The notes beneath the pieces are model-generated. The model was not told the origin of the DNA and made no database searches. It saw only the letters and a program-made list of their open reading frames with translations. A program made the translations under genes and the position numbers. A stretch of 64,000 nucleotides of DNA from the NCBI RefSeq assembly GCF_900215215.1, contig NZ_OBDR01000009.1, positions 1 to 64,000 on the forward strand, written 5' to 3'. Positions within the stretch are counted from its first letter, which is position 1; each line of letters starts with the position of its first letter. Source of the stretch: Methanohalophilus euhalobius (lineage in GTDB: Archaea > Halobacteriota > Methanosarcinia > Methanosarcinales > Methanosarcinaceae). Below are positions 7,910 through 17,624 of the stretch, piece by piece.

Positions 7910-10795
7910 TCATTCAATATAAATAGCCGGTCTCATTGGTGCTGCAAAGCGGGCTTTCTTTTCGGGATCATACGTCTCTGCACCTTCCCTGGCTATCTGC
8001 ACTTCACAACCAATTTCCTTTTCAAAGAAACTTATTGCTTCTTGCAGCGTTTCTTTTTCGTCCAGGTTGAAACCGTATACCATCTCGAATTTCTCTTCTT
8101 TCATGGCCTTTATGTCATCAACAACTTTCTTTGCAAACTTGGGTATTTCTTTACCGTAAGGTCTCATTTCGGGATCCTGCATGAGATTCTTTATGAGAAT
8201 TCCCGGGTTGAGATTTCCCTGTTGCTGGAGTTCAAGAGCCTGCTTAAAAGCTTCTGATTTCCATTGGGAGGCTGTATAGAGGACAAGTTTTTGCGGCTTT
8301 ATACCGGTGACTTTTATTATTTCCTCAACATCTGAAAAAGTGTTGCTGATCAGCTCTTCGCCGGCTTCGGCATCCCTGTCGATAAGTTGTGGGTCATACT
8401 CAGGATATTTTTGCAGGGACACATAACCTTGCGTTTCTTCCATTTCACTCCAGATTTCCTCACATATGTGGGGAGTGAAAGGTGCCATCAGGCGCACCCA
8501 TGTATCGAGTATATCATACTGGAGGGTCTTTCCTCCTCTTCTCTGATACCATTTCACATCATTAAGAAGCAGGAAGAAAGAATTCTGTAGGGCCTGCCGG
8601 GTGCGTATACCTTTAAGGGCCTCGTTTGTTTCACTGATACGCTGCTGCAAGCGGCTCTGTATCCACCTGTCTATCAATTGTTTTTCCCTGTAGGTTCCAG
8701 AGGTACATTTGGTATCGATAGTATCTTTTGCAAAATGGTAGAACCTGTCGATCTGTCTCCTGGCGGACTCGATGCCACTGTTCTTCCAGTCTGCATCCTG
8801 TGTTTGTTCGGCACTGGACAGGATATACATCCTGGAAATATCCGCACCATAATCTTTCACTGCCTCACTGAGTGTTAGCAGTGGTCCCTTGGACTTACTC
8901 ATTTTCTGTCCTTCTAGAGATACAAAACCATTGATTGCAATGGCACGAGGCCAGTTCTCTTCTTTGAATATCGCAACATGATGGAAAAGGAAGAACAGGA
9001 GGTGGTTGGGTATCAGGTCTTTTCCTGAGGATCTGAGATTGACGGGATACCAGTAATTGAAATCTTTTCGCATGCTTTCAATTACAGAGATATCAATTCC
9101 ACTTTTTTCTGCTGCATCCTGCACCCTTCCCTTTCCAAGAAGCACATAATCAAAGAGTTCGGGCACCAGTTGCTCGGTCTTAATATCTTCAGAGAGAAAC
9201 TTTGCAACTATGTAGTAGGACATGTATACCGTGGAATCTCCCAGGGATTCGATCAACCAGTCCTTATCAAAGGGCAGGCGTGTTCCGAGGCCTTTTTTAC
9301 GGGCGCAGGCTTTGTCTTTAAGCCAGTCAACTTTATTATTGAACTCCACCCTCAGTTCTTCGGGGATTATATCCATATTTTCTATGCAGCGGTATACTTT
9401 ATCCTTCCATTCCGGATTGGAATAATTGAGGAACCACTGGCCCTTAACCATGTTTACTACACATGGGGTTCCACACCGGCAGACCACAGGTTCACTGAAT
9501 TCATAGAATATCTCGCCGATTTTCTCATCGATCAAATCCTGTGTAAGAAGATCTTTTATCTTTGAGACCCTTGTGCCTGCATATTTCCCGGTATTTTCTT
9601 TCAGGGTACCTCCGTGGAATTCCCGCCGATAGACCATTTTTGTTGCAGATTCGGCTTTTGGATCATCCTGGTCCTGTACTCCAAATTCCTCCACCGCTTC
9701 AACTGCCGGATATTCTCCGTATTCAGGAACATCGATAAGGGGTATGAGCTGGATGTTCTGGAGATTTTCTGTAATACCGTATTCTGAAAGGTCTCTATCA
9801 TAAAGGTCCTTCAGGGCCAGATAATCATAAGGTGCATGGGCGGGCACACTCATAACAACTCCGCTTCCGTTCCCTCCCCTGACAAAAGATGCCGGAAGGG
9901 TGATGACTTCCGAGTCTGTCAATGGGTTTTTGGCCTTTATTCCGATGATGTCCAGGCCACTTATTTTCCCTATGAGTTCGACTCTACGATCTGTGTAGGT
10001 AAGTTTGTTGTATGCTTCTTCACTTACAATCCAGGTCTCTTCATACTCGTCGGTTTTCACTTTCGCCTTGACATATTCCACATCAGGGTTTATCCAGAGG
10101 TTGGTGACCCCGAATGTGGTTTCCGGCCGCAGGGTAGCACAGGGTAATACCATGCCATCGTAGGTGAATTTGATCAGGGTATAATCCACGATAGTGGCTT
10201 CTTCTCCCCTGAGGATGTCATGGTCTTCCACAGGATTGTCATCATTGGGGCACCATTTGACAGGGTGTGAACCTTTTACAATCAGTCCCTTTTCGTAAAG
10301 CAGATTGTATTGCCATTCGATGAATTTTTTATATGTTTCATCGGTCGTGGTGAACTTTCTTCTCCAATCAATGGAATATCCAATGGATCGCATGGCTTTT
10401 TCTGCTTCCACACTGAAATATTCCACGATTTTTTCCGGAGAATCAAGTCCTTCAAGGATATTCTTCGGAATGCCATGGAACTTAGAATAGACTTCCATCG
10501 TCTGGGGTTCCCTGTTGGCGATTAGTTCAGCAAGTCCTACAATGGGCGTACCGGTTACGTGGAATCCCATCGGGTAGAGTACATTGTATCCCTGCATCCT
10601 CTTGTGCCTTGCAATAACGTCCCCGATGGTGAATGTCCTGGTATGGCCTGCATGCAGATTCCCATTGAGATATGGGTAGGGAACAGTTATGAAATATTTA
10701 TTCCGGCTGTCAGGTTCGGCCTCGAAAACTTTGTCCTGAGACCATATATTTTGCCACTTTTTTTCAATGATGGCAGGTTTGTAGTTCTGCTCCAT
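7910..10795 (-). CDS. leuS: Leucyl-tRNA synthetase, archaeal type
   Basis: Charges tRNA-Leu with leucine in the cytoplasm. The 961-residue class I synthetase has the first signature PYLNGNLHAGH at residues 41-51 and the second signature KMSKS near residue 630, with the long CP1 editing insertion between them. Length matches archaeal/eukaryotic LeuRS. ATG 10795 (MEQNYKPAIIEKKWQ) is preferred over ATG 10801 because GAGGGG lies eight bases before it, against two bases for the upstream ATG. It lies 12 bases downstream of thrC on the same strand, so the two are probably cotranscribed. Confidence 0.96.
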   Translation of the reverse strand: MEQNYKPAIIEKKWQNIWSQDKVFEAEPDSRNKYFITVPYPYLNGNLHAGHTRTFTIGDVIARHKRMQGYNVLYPMGFHVTGTPIVGLAELIANREPQTMEVYSKFHGIPKNILEGLDSPEKIVEYFSVEAEKAMRSIGYSIDWRRKFTTTDETYKKFIEWQYNLLYEKGLIVKGSHPVKWCPNDDNPVEDHDILRGEEATIVDYTLIKFTYDGMVLPCATLRPETTFGVTNLWINPDVEYVKAKVKTDEYEETWIVSEEAYNKLTYTDRRVELIGKISGLDIIGIKAKNPLTDSEVITLPASFVRGGNGSGVVMSVPAHAPYDYLALKDLYDRDLSEYGITENLQNIQLIPLIDVPEYGEYPAVEAVEEFGVQDQDDPKAESATKMVYRREFHGGTLKENTGKYAGTRVSKIKDLLTQDLIDEKIGEIFYEFSEPVVCRCGTPCVVNMVKGQWFLNYSNPEWKDKVYRCIENMDIIPEELRVEFNNKVDWLKDKACARKKGLGTRLPFDKDWLIESLGDSTVYMSYYIVAKFLSEDIKTEQLVPELFDYVLLGKGRVQDAAEKSGIDISVIESMRKDFNYWYPVNLRSSGKDLIPNHLLFFLFHHVAIFKEENWPRAIAINGFVSLEGQKMSKSKGPLLTLSEAVKDYGADISRMYILSSAEQTQDADWKNSGIESARRQIDRFYHFAKDTIDTKCTSGTYREKQLIDRWIQSRLQQRISETNEALKGIRTRQALQNSFFLLLNDVKWYQRRGGKTLQYDILDTWVRLMAPFTPHICEEIWSEMEETQGYVSLQKYPEYDPQLIDRDAEAGEELISNTFSDVEEIIKVTGIKPQKLVLYTASQWKSEAFKQALELQQQGNLNPGILIKNLMQDPEMRPYGKEIPKFAKKVVDDIKAMKEEKFEMVYGFNLDEKETLQEAISFFEKEIGCEVQIAREGAETYDPEKKARFAAPMRPAIYIE

Positions 10796-10807
10796 ATTCA
10801 TTTCCCC

Positions 10808-12010
10808 TCAGTACAGGACCTTTCTGATAGCCTCCATTGTGGCATCAACTACAATGGGTTTTGGTGCAACGGATATTACTTCTTCCGGGTCCTTGAGAAG
10901 ATGTCCTGTAGTCACGCAGACCACGGATTCATTTGCACCTATTACTCCGGTCTCTACAAGTTTTTTCAGACCGGCAACAGAGGTGGCACTTGCAGGTTCA
11001 ACGCCGATTCCTTCAAGTTGTGCCAGGTCTATCTGGGCTTCCACCAATTCATCGTCAGTAACACTTTCCGCACCACCATTTGATTCGGAAATTGCTATAA
11101 GGGCCTTTCTGGCATTAACCGGATTCCCTATCCGGATTGCTGTTGCGATAGTTTCGGGATTCTTTTCAGGGGTAATATCAGTTTTTCCTTCCCTTACGGC
11201 TTTTACTATTGGGCAAGAACCTTCAGTCTGTATTCCCATCATCTGTGGGACTTTATCTGTAATTCCCAGTTTCTTGAATTCTTTGAAGCCTTTATGGATG
11301 GCAGTAATGTTGCCTGCATTACCTACCGGAAGTACCAGCCGGTCAGGCATTTGGAAATCCAGCTGGTCTGCGATTTCAAAACCTATTGTTTTCTGTCCTT
11401 CCAGCCTGTAGGGATTAATGGAGTTTAAAAGGTAGATCTTTTCCTCATCGCAGAGTTCTCTTACAAGTTCCAGAGCATCATCGAAATTGCCGCGTATGCT
11501 AAGCACCTTTGCGCCATGCATCAGGGCCTGCGCAACCTTGCCCAGTGCAACTTTCCCTTCCGGTAACAGTACAACAGCAGGAACTGCCGCTTTTGCACCG
11601 TAGATGGAAAGGGCTGCGGAAGTATTACCTGTAGATGCACAGGCAATTGTTTTCATCCCTAATTCCAGGGCTTTGCTGACACCTACGGTCATACCTCTGT
11701 CCTTGAAGGAACCGGTAGGATTCATGCCTTCATGTTTGACATATAGTTCCCTGACACCAATCTTTTCGGCTAACCTGTCACATTTATAGAGAGGTGTGCC
11801 ACCTTCCTGTATTGTTATAGGTTTTCTGTCAACAGGAAGAAGTTTTGCATATTTCCATACAGAAAGTGCAATTCCCTCTAAATCTTCCCTTTTAATATCA
11901 ATCTGAGAATAATCATAAATTACATCAAGCAAACCGCCGCATTCACAGGTATACAGGACCTCTGTTTTAGGATATTCCTTACCGCATTCGATGCATTTTA
12001 AATAGTACAT
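10808..12010 (-). CDS. thrC: Threonine synthase
   Basis: Converts O-phosphohomoserine to threonine with pyridoxal phosphate. The 400-residue protein starts with a zinc-ribbon-like element (C6-x2-C9 ... TCECGG), common in archaeal threonine synthases. The PLP lysine is K103 in NPTGSFKDRGM, and a phosphate-binding loop LPVGNAGNI lies mid-protein. Length is normal. It precedes leuS in the same operon-like arrangement. The alternative cysteate synthase is a close relative in methanogens that make coenzyme M; the N-terminal ribbon and general sequence favour threonine synthase, but the distinction was not tested. Confidence 0.85.
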   Translation of the reverse strand: MYYLKCIECGKEYPKTEVLYTCECGGLLDVIYDYSQIDIKREDLEGIALSVWKYAKLLPVDRKPITIQEGGTPLYKCDRLAEKIGVRELYVKHEGMNPTGSFKDRGMTVGVSKALELGMKTIACASTGNTSAALSIYGAKAAVPAVVLLPEGKVALGKVAQALMHGAKVLSIRGNFDDALELVRELCDEEKIYLLNSINPYRLEGQKTIGFEIADQLDFQMPDRLVLPVGNAGNITAIHKGFKEFKKLGITDKVPQMMGIQTEGSCPIVKAVREGKTDITPEKNPETIATAIRIGNPVNARKALIAISESNGGAESVTDDELVEAQIDLAQLEGIGVEPASATSVAGLKKLVETGVIGANESVVCVTTGHLLKDPEEVISVAPKPIVVDATMEAIRKVLY

Positions 12011-12185
12011 TGGAGTTCTCCTGATAGTTTTAAAGTTTTAATAGGGTGAATCTTATAACCTAATCAATTCCAATATAAATAAAGTACTCGGAAATGGCGC
12101 CTGACCCCTTCTATTATGTAATTGTTATTAAATCTGTTGAAAGACCACCGTTATCTTTATTGTAGGGAAGCCCCACCTATCCACC

Positions 12186-12695
12186 ATGTACTGGAAGACT
12201 GTTCAGGGTACTCTTTTTGTTGATGACTTGAATGCTTTTTTGCAAAAACTGAATGATATTGCAGATGAACATGATGTTACCATACAGGCAATGGATGCAG
12301 GCAAAATAGCAGGTAGGGCCCATATCGAACTTGCAATAAAAAAAGCCAGAAAAGCATTCGATTCCGGCAGCAATGTGGCCCGGGACCTGGGGGTTGAAAT
12401 TCTCCGGTATGCTTCCGGAAAACGACAGATTGTTGAAGCTTTTTCTATGGGTATGAAGGAAGGGGATATTTCTGTTGTTTTTCTTGTCCTGGGTGAAAAA
12501 AATAATGTAGATGCTGTTTTACCTGCACTTGATTCAATGGTCTCCAGGATTGAAGTGGTCGGTTATTCAGTCCAAAAGGAAGAGGCTGTAAGGGCTCATT
12601 TCAGAATCGGTTCTGCAGAGACAGATGCAATCGGTGTATCGCGGATACCTGACATCGTGCTGGAGCGAGTGTCACTGGTGGACATCCTGAAATAA
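12186..12695 (+). CDS. cgi121: KEOPS complex subunit Cgi121
   Basis: A 169-residue accessory subunit of KEOPS, the complex that makes N6-threonylcarbamoyladenosine (t6A) at position 37 of ANN-decoding tRNAs; Cgi121 binds Bud32 and helps recruit tRNA. Visible family features are the DAGKIAGRAHIELAIKKA segment, EILRYASGKRQIVEAFS and the C-terminal RIPDIVLERVSLVDILK. No Shine-Dalgarno lies near the ATG, and a TTATCTTTAT element about 30 bases upstream suggests a short or absent leader. Two genes downstream lies the t6A methylthiotransferase, which acts on the same modified nucleotide. Confidence 0.88.
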   Translation: MYWKTVQGTLFVDDLNAFLQKLNDIADEHDVTIQAMDAGKIAGRAHIELAIKKARKAFDSGSNVARDLGVEILRYASGKRQIVEAFSMGMKEGDISVVFLVLGEKNNVDAVLPALDSMVSRIEVVGYSVQKEEAVRAHFRIGSAETDAIGVSRIPDIVLERVSLVDILK

Positions 12696-12768
12696 GTCCA
12701 TTGGTAAACTTATTAATAAGTACATACAGATTATTCATCTATATATCTATCAAATGAGAGGATTATTA

Positions 12769-13857
12769 ATGCCACACCCGAAGACTGCAGAGAATATTAT
12801 GAAAAATGCCGGTCCGATAGAAAGTGCCTTACTCCCCAAACTGATCCATGTCACAGAAGCTGCTGCTATTGCTGCTGCCCATCAGATAGGCAGGGGTGAC
12901 AAGAATTATGCCGATCAGGTATCGGTGGAAGCAATGCGCAGGATGCTTAATTGCCTGGATATCAGTGGTGTCATCCAGATCGGTGAAGGTGAAAGGGATG
13001 AAGCACCAATGCTCTATATTGGTGAAGAAGTCGGTACAGGTAAAGGTGACCTTAAGGTAAATATTGCAGTTGATCCGCTGGAGGGTACCAATCTATGTGC
13101 AGACGGTGTACCGGGTTCCATCTCAGTTATGGCCATGTCCGAACCCGATGGTTTGTTCCACGGTCCAGATGTCTATATGGATAAAATCGTGGTAGGTCCA
13201 CAAGTCGTAAAGTATGAACGCGAACACCCGGGAGAGGAAATTGATCTGGACGCCCCAGCAATTGACAATCTTGAGATAGTGGCCCGTGCTTTAAACCGCA
13301 GTGTAGAGGAACTTGTGGTTGTGATTCTGGACCGTGAGCGTCATAAGGATAAAATCGAGGAAATCCGGAAAACCGGTGCCAGGGTAAATCTGGTTTCCGA
13401 CGGTGATCTTATGCCCGGCGTATCAACGGCTATACGTGGCTCAGGTATCCATGTGGTAATGGGTTCGGGTGGCTCGGGCGAAGCTGTACTTACAGCCTCT
13501 GCAATGAAGATCCTGGGTGGTAAGGTGCTTGCACGCCTGGTTTTACCTTCAGTTGCCAATCGCAAACCCGATGATGTAATTGCACGGGAGGTAGAGGAAA
13601 AGATGCCCCGGCTTAAAAAGATGGGCATAAACGAAGACAACATGAATGATGTTCTTGACACTGAAAAACTTGTACCCGGTAAAGATGTAATCTTTGCTGC
13701 AACTGGTGTGACCTCCGGGCATTTCCTCAAAGGCACCAACCTTTTTGGTTATGGGGACGCAAGGGTACATAGTATATCAATGGGTAGTTCGGGTGTTGTC
13801 AAATTTTCAGATTCGGTATATATACATGATAAGGAAAGCACGCCTCTCAGGCTATAA
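12769..13857 (+). CDS. glpX: Fructose-1,6-bisphosphatase class II (GlpX type)
   Basis: Hydrolyses fructose 1,6-bisphosphate to fructose 6-phosphate in gluconeogenesis. The 362-residue protein has the metal-binding DPLEGTN motif, IGEGERDEAPMLYIGE upstream of it, and the GSGGSGEAVLTASAMK glycine-rich segment, all typical of GlpX. The start is set at ATG 12769 (MPHPKTAENIMKNAG), seven bases after GAGAGG; an ATG fifteen bases upstream contains that ribosome site inside its coding sequence. Many archaea rely on a bifunctional FBP aldolase/phosphatase instead, so this gene is worth noting. It is followed in the same frame by the methylthiotransferase. Confidence 0.92.
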   Translation: MPHPKTAENIMKNAGPIESALLPKLIHVTEAAAIAAAHQIGRGDKNYADQVSVEAMRRMLNCLDISGVIQIGEGERDEAPMLYIGEEVGTGKGDLKVNIAVDPLEGTNLCADGVPGSISVMAMSEPDGLFHGPDVYMDKIVVGPQVVKYEREHPGEEIDLDAPAIDNLEIVARALNRSVEELVVVILDRERHKDKIEEIRKTGARVNLVSDGDLMPGVSTAIRGSGIHVVMGSGGSGEAVLTASAMKILGGKVLARLVLPSVANRKPDDVIAREVEEKMPRLKKMGINEDNMNDVLDTEKLVPGKDVIFAATGVTSGHFLKGTNLFGYGDARVHSISMGSSGVVKFSDSVYIHDKESTPLRL

Positions 13858-13872
13858 TATGGAGATTTTGTT

Positions 13873-15168
13873 CTGTTAAATATACATATAGCAACCTTTG
13901 GCTGTACGGCCAACCAGTCCTCTTCCGAGATCCTTGAGGCTAAAGCGGTGGAGCTGGGCCACAGGCTTGTATCTGAAAGAGAAGCTGATGTGATCATATG
14001 CAACACCTGTACAGTCAAGGATACTACAGAGCAGAAGATATTGCACAAGATCAAGGAATGGGGCCTTCAGGGCAGGGAAGTAATTGTTACAGGTTGCATG
14101 CCTCAGGTCCAAATGGACGAAATATTAGAAAATAATCCCGAGGTTCATGTCCTGGGCATGAATTCCCTTCTTAAGCTCGGAGTAATTCTCAACCGGGTTC
14201 ATGAAAGGCTGGGGGGACTTTCACTGAGGCCCATGAGTGTCTTTGATGATTCTCCTGAAGGTTTACTCAATGTACCCCGCAACAGGTCGAGTCCGAATAT
14301 CCATATCTGCCAGATATCACAGGGTTGCAATAACCGTTGTTCCTATTGTATTGTTACACTTGCCAGGGGTCCCCTTTACTCCTTTGATGCCGATTCAATC
14401 GTTACAGACATCGAGCAGGCTGTTTACGAGGGCTGCAGTGAGATCTGGCTAACATCTCAGGACAATGCTCAGTATGGTTTGGATAAAGGAATTAATTTGC
14501 CTGCCCTGCTTGAGAGGATTACTGCAATTCCCGGAGATTTCAGGCTACGTGTGGGTATGATGAATCCTGCTTCAACACTTGAAATTCTGGATGACTTGTT
14601 AGAGGCTTATTCCAGTGAAAAGATCTACAAAGTTTTGCATCTTCCCATCCAGTCAGCTTCGGACAAAGTGCTTGGCAGGATGAAACGTAAACATACAATG
14701 GAACAGGCCAACAGGATAGTCGAAAAGTTCAGGGATACATTTCCTGAAAGTACCCTTTTCACAGATATTATTGTGGGTTTTCCGGGGGAGGATGAAGAGG
14801 ATTTCGAACTTACACTGGACTGGATTCGAACCTATCGCCCCGATAAGGTAAATATTTCACGTTACACACCCAGACCGCACACTGAAGCATTGCAATTCAG
14901 AAATATAGATACACGTATTGTTGTGGAGCGCTCGGGCAAACTCCATCGGCTCTGTAATCAAATCAAACTCGGAAAAAAGGAAGATATGGTAGGAAAAGAA
15001 GTTGATGTATTCATCTCACAACAGGCAAAGGTAAAAGGATTGATGTCCCGCACTGCTTCTTATAAACCTGTTGTGATCCCTGAATCAGGTGAATTTAGTC
15101 CCGGTCAACGTTGCAGGCTGAAGATAGATGAAGCAACCCCGGGTTACTTTATCGGCCATCCGGTTTAA
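13873..15168 (+). CDS. tRNA t6A37 methylthiotransferase (archaeal e-MtaB), apparent CTG start
   Basis: A radical-SAM enzyme that converts t6A37 to ms2t6A37. UPF0004 domain: FGCTAN, CNTCTVKD and TGCMPQ supply the three cysteines of the first 4Fe-4S cluster. The radical-SAM motif is CNNRCSYC, and a TRAM domain closes the protein. After the glpX stop at 13855-13857 the frame is open, but it has no ATG, GTG or TTG until GTG 13948, which lies after the FGCTAN cysteine. CTG 13873 sits eight bases after GGAG and gives (M)LNIHIATFGCTANQ, the expected family N-terminus. I therefore infer a CTG start. A base error is the main alternative. The last 20 bases overlap the convergent CLC gene. Confidence 0.85.
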   Translation: MLNIHIATFGCTANQSSSEILEAKAVELGHRLVSEREADVIICNTCTVKDTTEQKILHKIKEWGLQGREVIVTGCMPQVQMDEILENNPEVHVLGMNSLLKLGVILNRVHERLGGLSLRPMSVFDDSPEGLLNVPRNRSSPNIHICQISQGCNNRCSYCIVTLARGPLYSFDADSIVTDIEQAVYEGCSEIWLTSQDNAQYGLDKGINLPALLERITAIPGDFRLRVGMMNPASTLEILDDLLEAYSSEKIYKVLHLPIQSASDKVLGRMKRKHTMEQANRIVEKFRDTFPESTLFTDIIVGFPGEDEEDFELTLDWIRTYRPDKVNISRYTPRPHTEALQFRNIDTRIVVERSGKLHRLCNQIKLGKKEDMVGKEVDVFISQQAKVKGLMSRTASYKPVVIPESGEFSPGQRCRLKIDEATPGYFIGHPV

Positions 15169-16891
15169 GATTATCATTTTCACCTGTTTGCATTCTTTTA
15201 ACGATCTCCCGGTCATAGGATTTCACGATATCACTGCGGGTTATTATTCCTATCAGGGTAATTCTGTCCTTTCGGGAGACAACAGGTAATCTGCCCACAT
15301 CATGGGCTGCCAGTCTTTTGAGTACGATATCAAGGGATTCATCAGGATACGCAGTAACAACATTTTTACTCATTATTTGGGTGATCGGTTTTTCCAGTTC
15401 TCCTTGCTTTACTTTGTCGCGCATATCATGGAGGGTAACAATTCCTGCAAGTTTTCCCTGATTGTCAAGTACAGGAAAACCTGCATGTTTGCTTTTATGC
15501 ATCAGATTAAGAAGATTGGCAGCTGTGTCTTTTACATTAAGAAATAAAACATCTCTTACCATATTATCCCTTACAGTTAGCGATTCCATCACATTTACCT
15601 CGGTACCGGCTCTGATAACGTGTCCTCTTCTCCTGAGCAATTCTGTATATATCGACTCTTCATGAAGGTGAGTTGATATTACATTGCTGATTACACAGGT
15701 CAACATAAGGGGCAGGATAAGGCTGTAATCACGGGTCAATTCAAAAAGGATAAGCATGGCAGTCAGGGGTGCATGTACAACTCCCGCAAAAACTGCCCCC
15801 ATCCCTACAAGGGCATATGCTCCCGCAGGTGCTGTGGACAGAGGAAAAATATAATTCACCAGTTTTCCAAAACCCCCTCCCAGCATGGAACCCGCAAAAA
15901 GGGCTGGTACGACCGCTCCCCCTGAACCCCCTGAACCAACAGTGAAGGCAAATGCCACTATTTTCAGGACAAGCAATATCAACAACATTTGCATGGCAAG
16001 TTCGTTGTTGAGGGATTGTTTGATGACATCGTAACCGATTCCGAATATCTGGGGATAGAAATAACCGATACATCCGACAACAAGTCCGCCAAGGGCTGGT
16101 TTTAAATAGGGTTTTATCGGGAGTTTTTCAAAGGAATCCTGGGTGAGATATGTACACTTTATGAATATTGCAGCCACAATGCCTGCAAGTAGACCCATAA
16201 TAATGTAGAGTACTGGCTCGCGGAACGGGCTCTCCATCCCGTAGTAGGAAACCTGTATGGGCTGAATTCCAAAAATGATGTCAGTTACAAGAGTAGAAAA
16301 TACTGAAGAAAGAACTACCGGTATAAGTGTCCTGGTCTGTAATTCTCCGAGAATTACCTCTACTACAAAAACCACTCCAGCAAGAGGGGCATGAAATGCC
16401 GCTGCAATTCCTCCAGAAGCCCCACAGGCAATCAATGTCCTGAAACGGTTGTCCGGACTTTTCAGCAGGTCGGCGACCGTAGCTCCTACTCCGGTTCCCG
16501 CAAGTATACCGGGAGCTTCTTTGCCCACCGATCCTCCTGTGCATATTGAGATCATTGAAAGGAATACTTCATAAAAAGCAAATTTGCTCTTTATCTTCCC
16601 TCCCTGAAGAGCTGTTGCCTCTACAATCTCTGCAACTCCACACCTACTTTTTTTCATAAATTTATAGGATATAAGGCCAACGCATAATCCTCCGGCAGCA
16701 GGGAGGAGGATGATATATATGGGCAGGCTATTATTCGGAGTGTTGAAAAAAAGGGTTGTAAAGTAATAGGTAACCTGATCATAGGCCACAAAAACCAGGG
16801 CTGTTATTATTCCTATTATTATGGCAAGGAAATTAGAAATGAACCCTTCGGTATAATACCGATCCTGTAACTCGTTTTTGAGGTTATTCAA
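15149..16891 (-). CDS. CLC-type chloride channel/antiporter with CBS pair
   Basis: A membrane protein of 580 residues with about ten hydrophobic helices followed by two CBS domains. CLC signatures are visible: GGSVGKEAP (the conserved gating or proton glutamate follows GK), and GSGGSGGAVVPALFAGS near the second ion-binding loop. Presumed to move chloride or another anion, with or without proton exchange. The CBS pair (residues ~430-570, TVRDNMVRDVLFLNV, ITQIMSKNVVTAYPDESL) probably binds nucleotides and regulates gating. The start is TTG 16891; an upstream ATG is out of frame and stops quickly. The 3' end overlaps the methylthiotransferase gene by 20 bases on the other strand. Confidence 0.9.
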   Translation of the reverse strand: MNNLKNELQDRYYTEGFISNFLAIIIGIITALVFVAYDQVTYYFTTLFFNTPNNSLPIYIILLPAAGGLCVGLISYKFMKKSRCGVAEIVEATALQGGKIKSKFAFYEVFLSMISICTGGSVGKEAPGILAGTGVGATVADLLKSPDNRFRTLIACGASGGIAAAFHAPLAGVVFVVEVILGELQTRTLIPVVLSSVFSTLVTDIIFGIQPIQVSYYGMESPFREPVLYIIMGLLAGIVAAIFIKCTYLTQDSFEKLPIKPYLKPALGGLVVGCIGYFYPQIFGIGYDVIKQSLNNELAMQMLLILLVLKIVAFAFTVGSGGSGGAVVPALFAGSMLGGGFGKLVNYIFPLSTAPAGAYALVGMGAVFAGVVHAPLTAMLILFELTRDYSLILPLMLTCVISNVISTHLHEESIYTELLRRRGHVIRAGTEVNVMESLTVRDNMVRDVLFLNVKDTAANLLNLMHKSKHAGFPVLDNQGKLAGIVTLHDMRDKVKQGELEKPITQIMSKNVVTAYPDESLDIVLKRLAAHDVGRLPVVSRKDRITLIGIITRSDIVKSYDREIVKRMQTGENDNLKPDGR

Positions 16892-16940
16892 AAAAGGTCG
16901 CCTTCATAAATAAGAAAGTAATAAGGAAAGGACTCCTTAT

Positions 16941-17507
16941 TTATGTTTTCTTCATCATTTCGAGTAAGTCACACACCTTTTCAATAGTATCGTCCAGTGT
17001 CTTGGTGCCTGTCTCATCCTCGCTGAATGGCTTCTTGACAATGCCGCCGAAATGTCCGCCATCTCCCACAACAACCATTCCATGAATATGCATCCAGTCC
17101 TGGATTACCTGTATGGTCTTTTCCTGTCCCCCATTTCTGGAGCCACCAATAGCAATACCTGCACCAATCTTATCGCTGAGCTTGAAATTATGTCTCCTGA
17201 GCAGGACGCTTCTGTCAAATAGGGCCTTCAGCTGGGCAGTGGGACTTCCGAAATAGACCGGGGAAGCCACGATAATTGCATCCGCTTCATCCAGTTTTGG
17301 ATAGATCTTTTCCATATCGTCATTGATAGGACATTCCTCGCTTTCCCTGCAATTGCCGCATGCAATACAGGGTTTGACTTCCATCCCTGAGAGGAATACC
17401 TTCTCAGTGTTAAATTCTCTTTTTTCAGCCATGGCGAGGACTCTGTTTATCATTTGTTCACTGTTTCCGTTCTTTTTAGGACTGCCTGATATGCCCAGAA
17501 TTTTCAT
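16941..17507 (-). CDS. isf: Iron-sulfur flavoprotein, flavodoxin-like NADPH/FMN reductase fold
   Basis: A 188-residue soluble electron carrier or reductase with FMN and one 4Fe-4S cluster, a family widespread in methanogens. It opens with the FMN phosphate loop GISGSPKKNGNS. The compact cluster motif C-x2-C-x2-C-x5-C (CIACGNCRESEECP) lies at about residues 47-59, then SPVYFGSPTAQLKALFDR, a classic flavin-contact region. AGGTGAT precedes the ATG. In Methanosarcina the family reduces O2 or peroxide with ferredoxin electrons; whether this paralogue does so is unknown. It sits 49 bases upstream of the CLC gene on the same strand. Confidence 0.85.
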   Translation of the reverse strand: MKILGISGSPKKNGNSEQMINRVLAMAEKREFNTEKVFLSGMEVKPCIACGNCRESEECPINDDMEKIYPKLDEADAIIVASPVYFGSPTAQLKALFDRSVLLRRHNFKLSDKIGAGIAIGGSRNGGQEKTIQVIQDWMHIHGMVVVGDGGHFGGIVKKPFSEDETGTKTLDDTIEKVCDLLEMMKKT

Positions 17508-17564
17508 AAGATCACCTGACTGCTCGTATAGGTTTATGTTGATATTAGCTTTTGGGTGACTTTG

Positions 17565-17576
17565 GTATAAATTTAT
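17565..17576 (+). promoter_or_regulatory. TATA box of the acyl-CoA synthetase gene
   Basis: GGTATAAATTTA is about 55 bases before ATG 17625. With usual spacing, transcription starts near 17597, giving a 28-base leader containing GGGAG. Confidence 0.5.
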
Positions 17577-17624
17577 TAATCATAGGCCCTTCTCCTTATT
17601 GTAAAGAGGGAGCCGGGAATAATC

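Noticed and set aside
13948-15168. GTG 13948 as the start of the methylthiotransferase
   Set aside because: It would remove the FGCTAN cysteine required for the first iron-sulfur cluster and has no ribosome binding site; the frame and family similarity continue upstream to CTG 13873.
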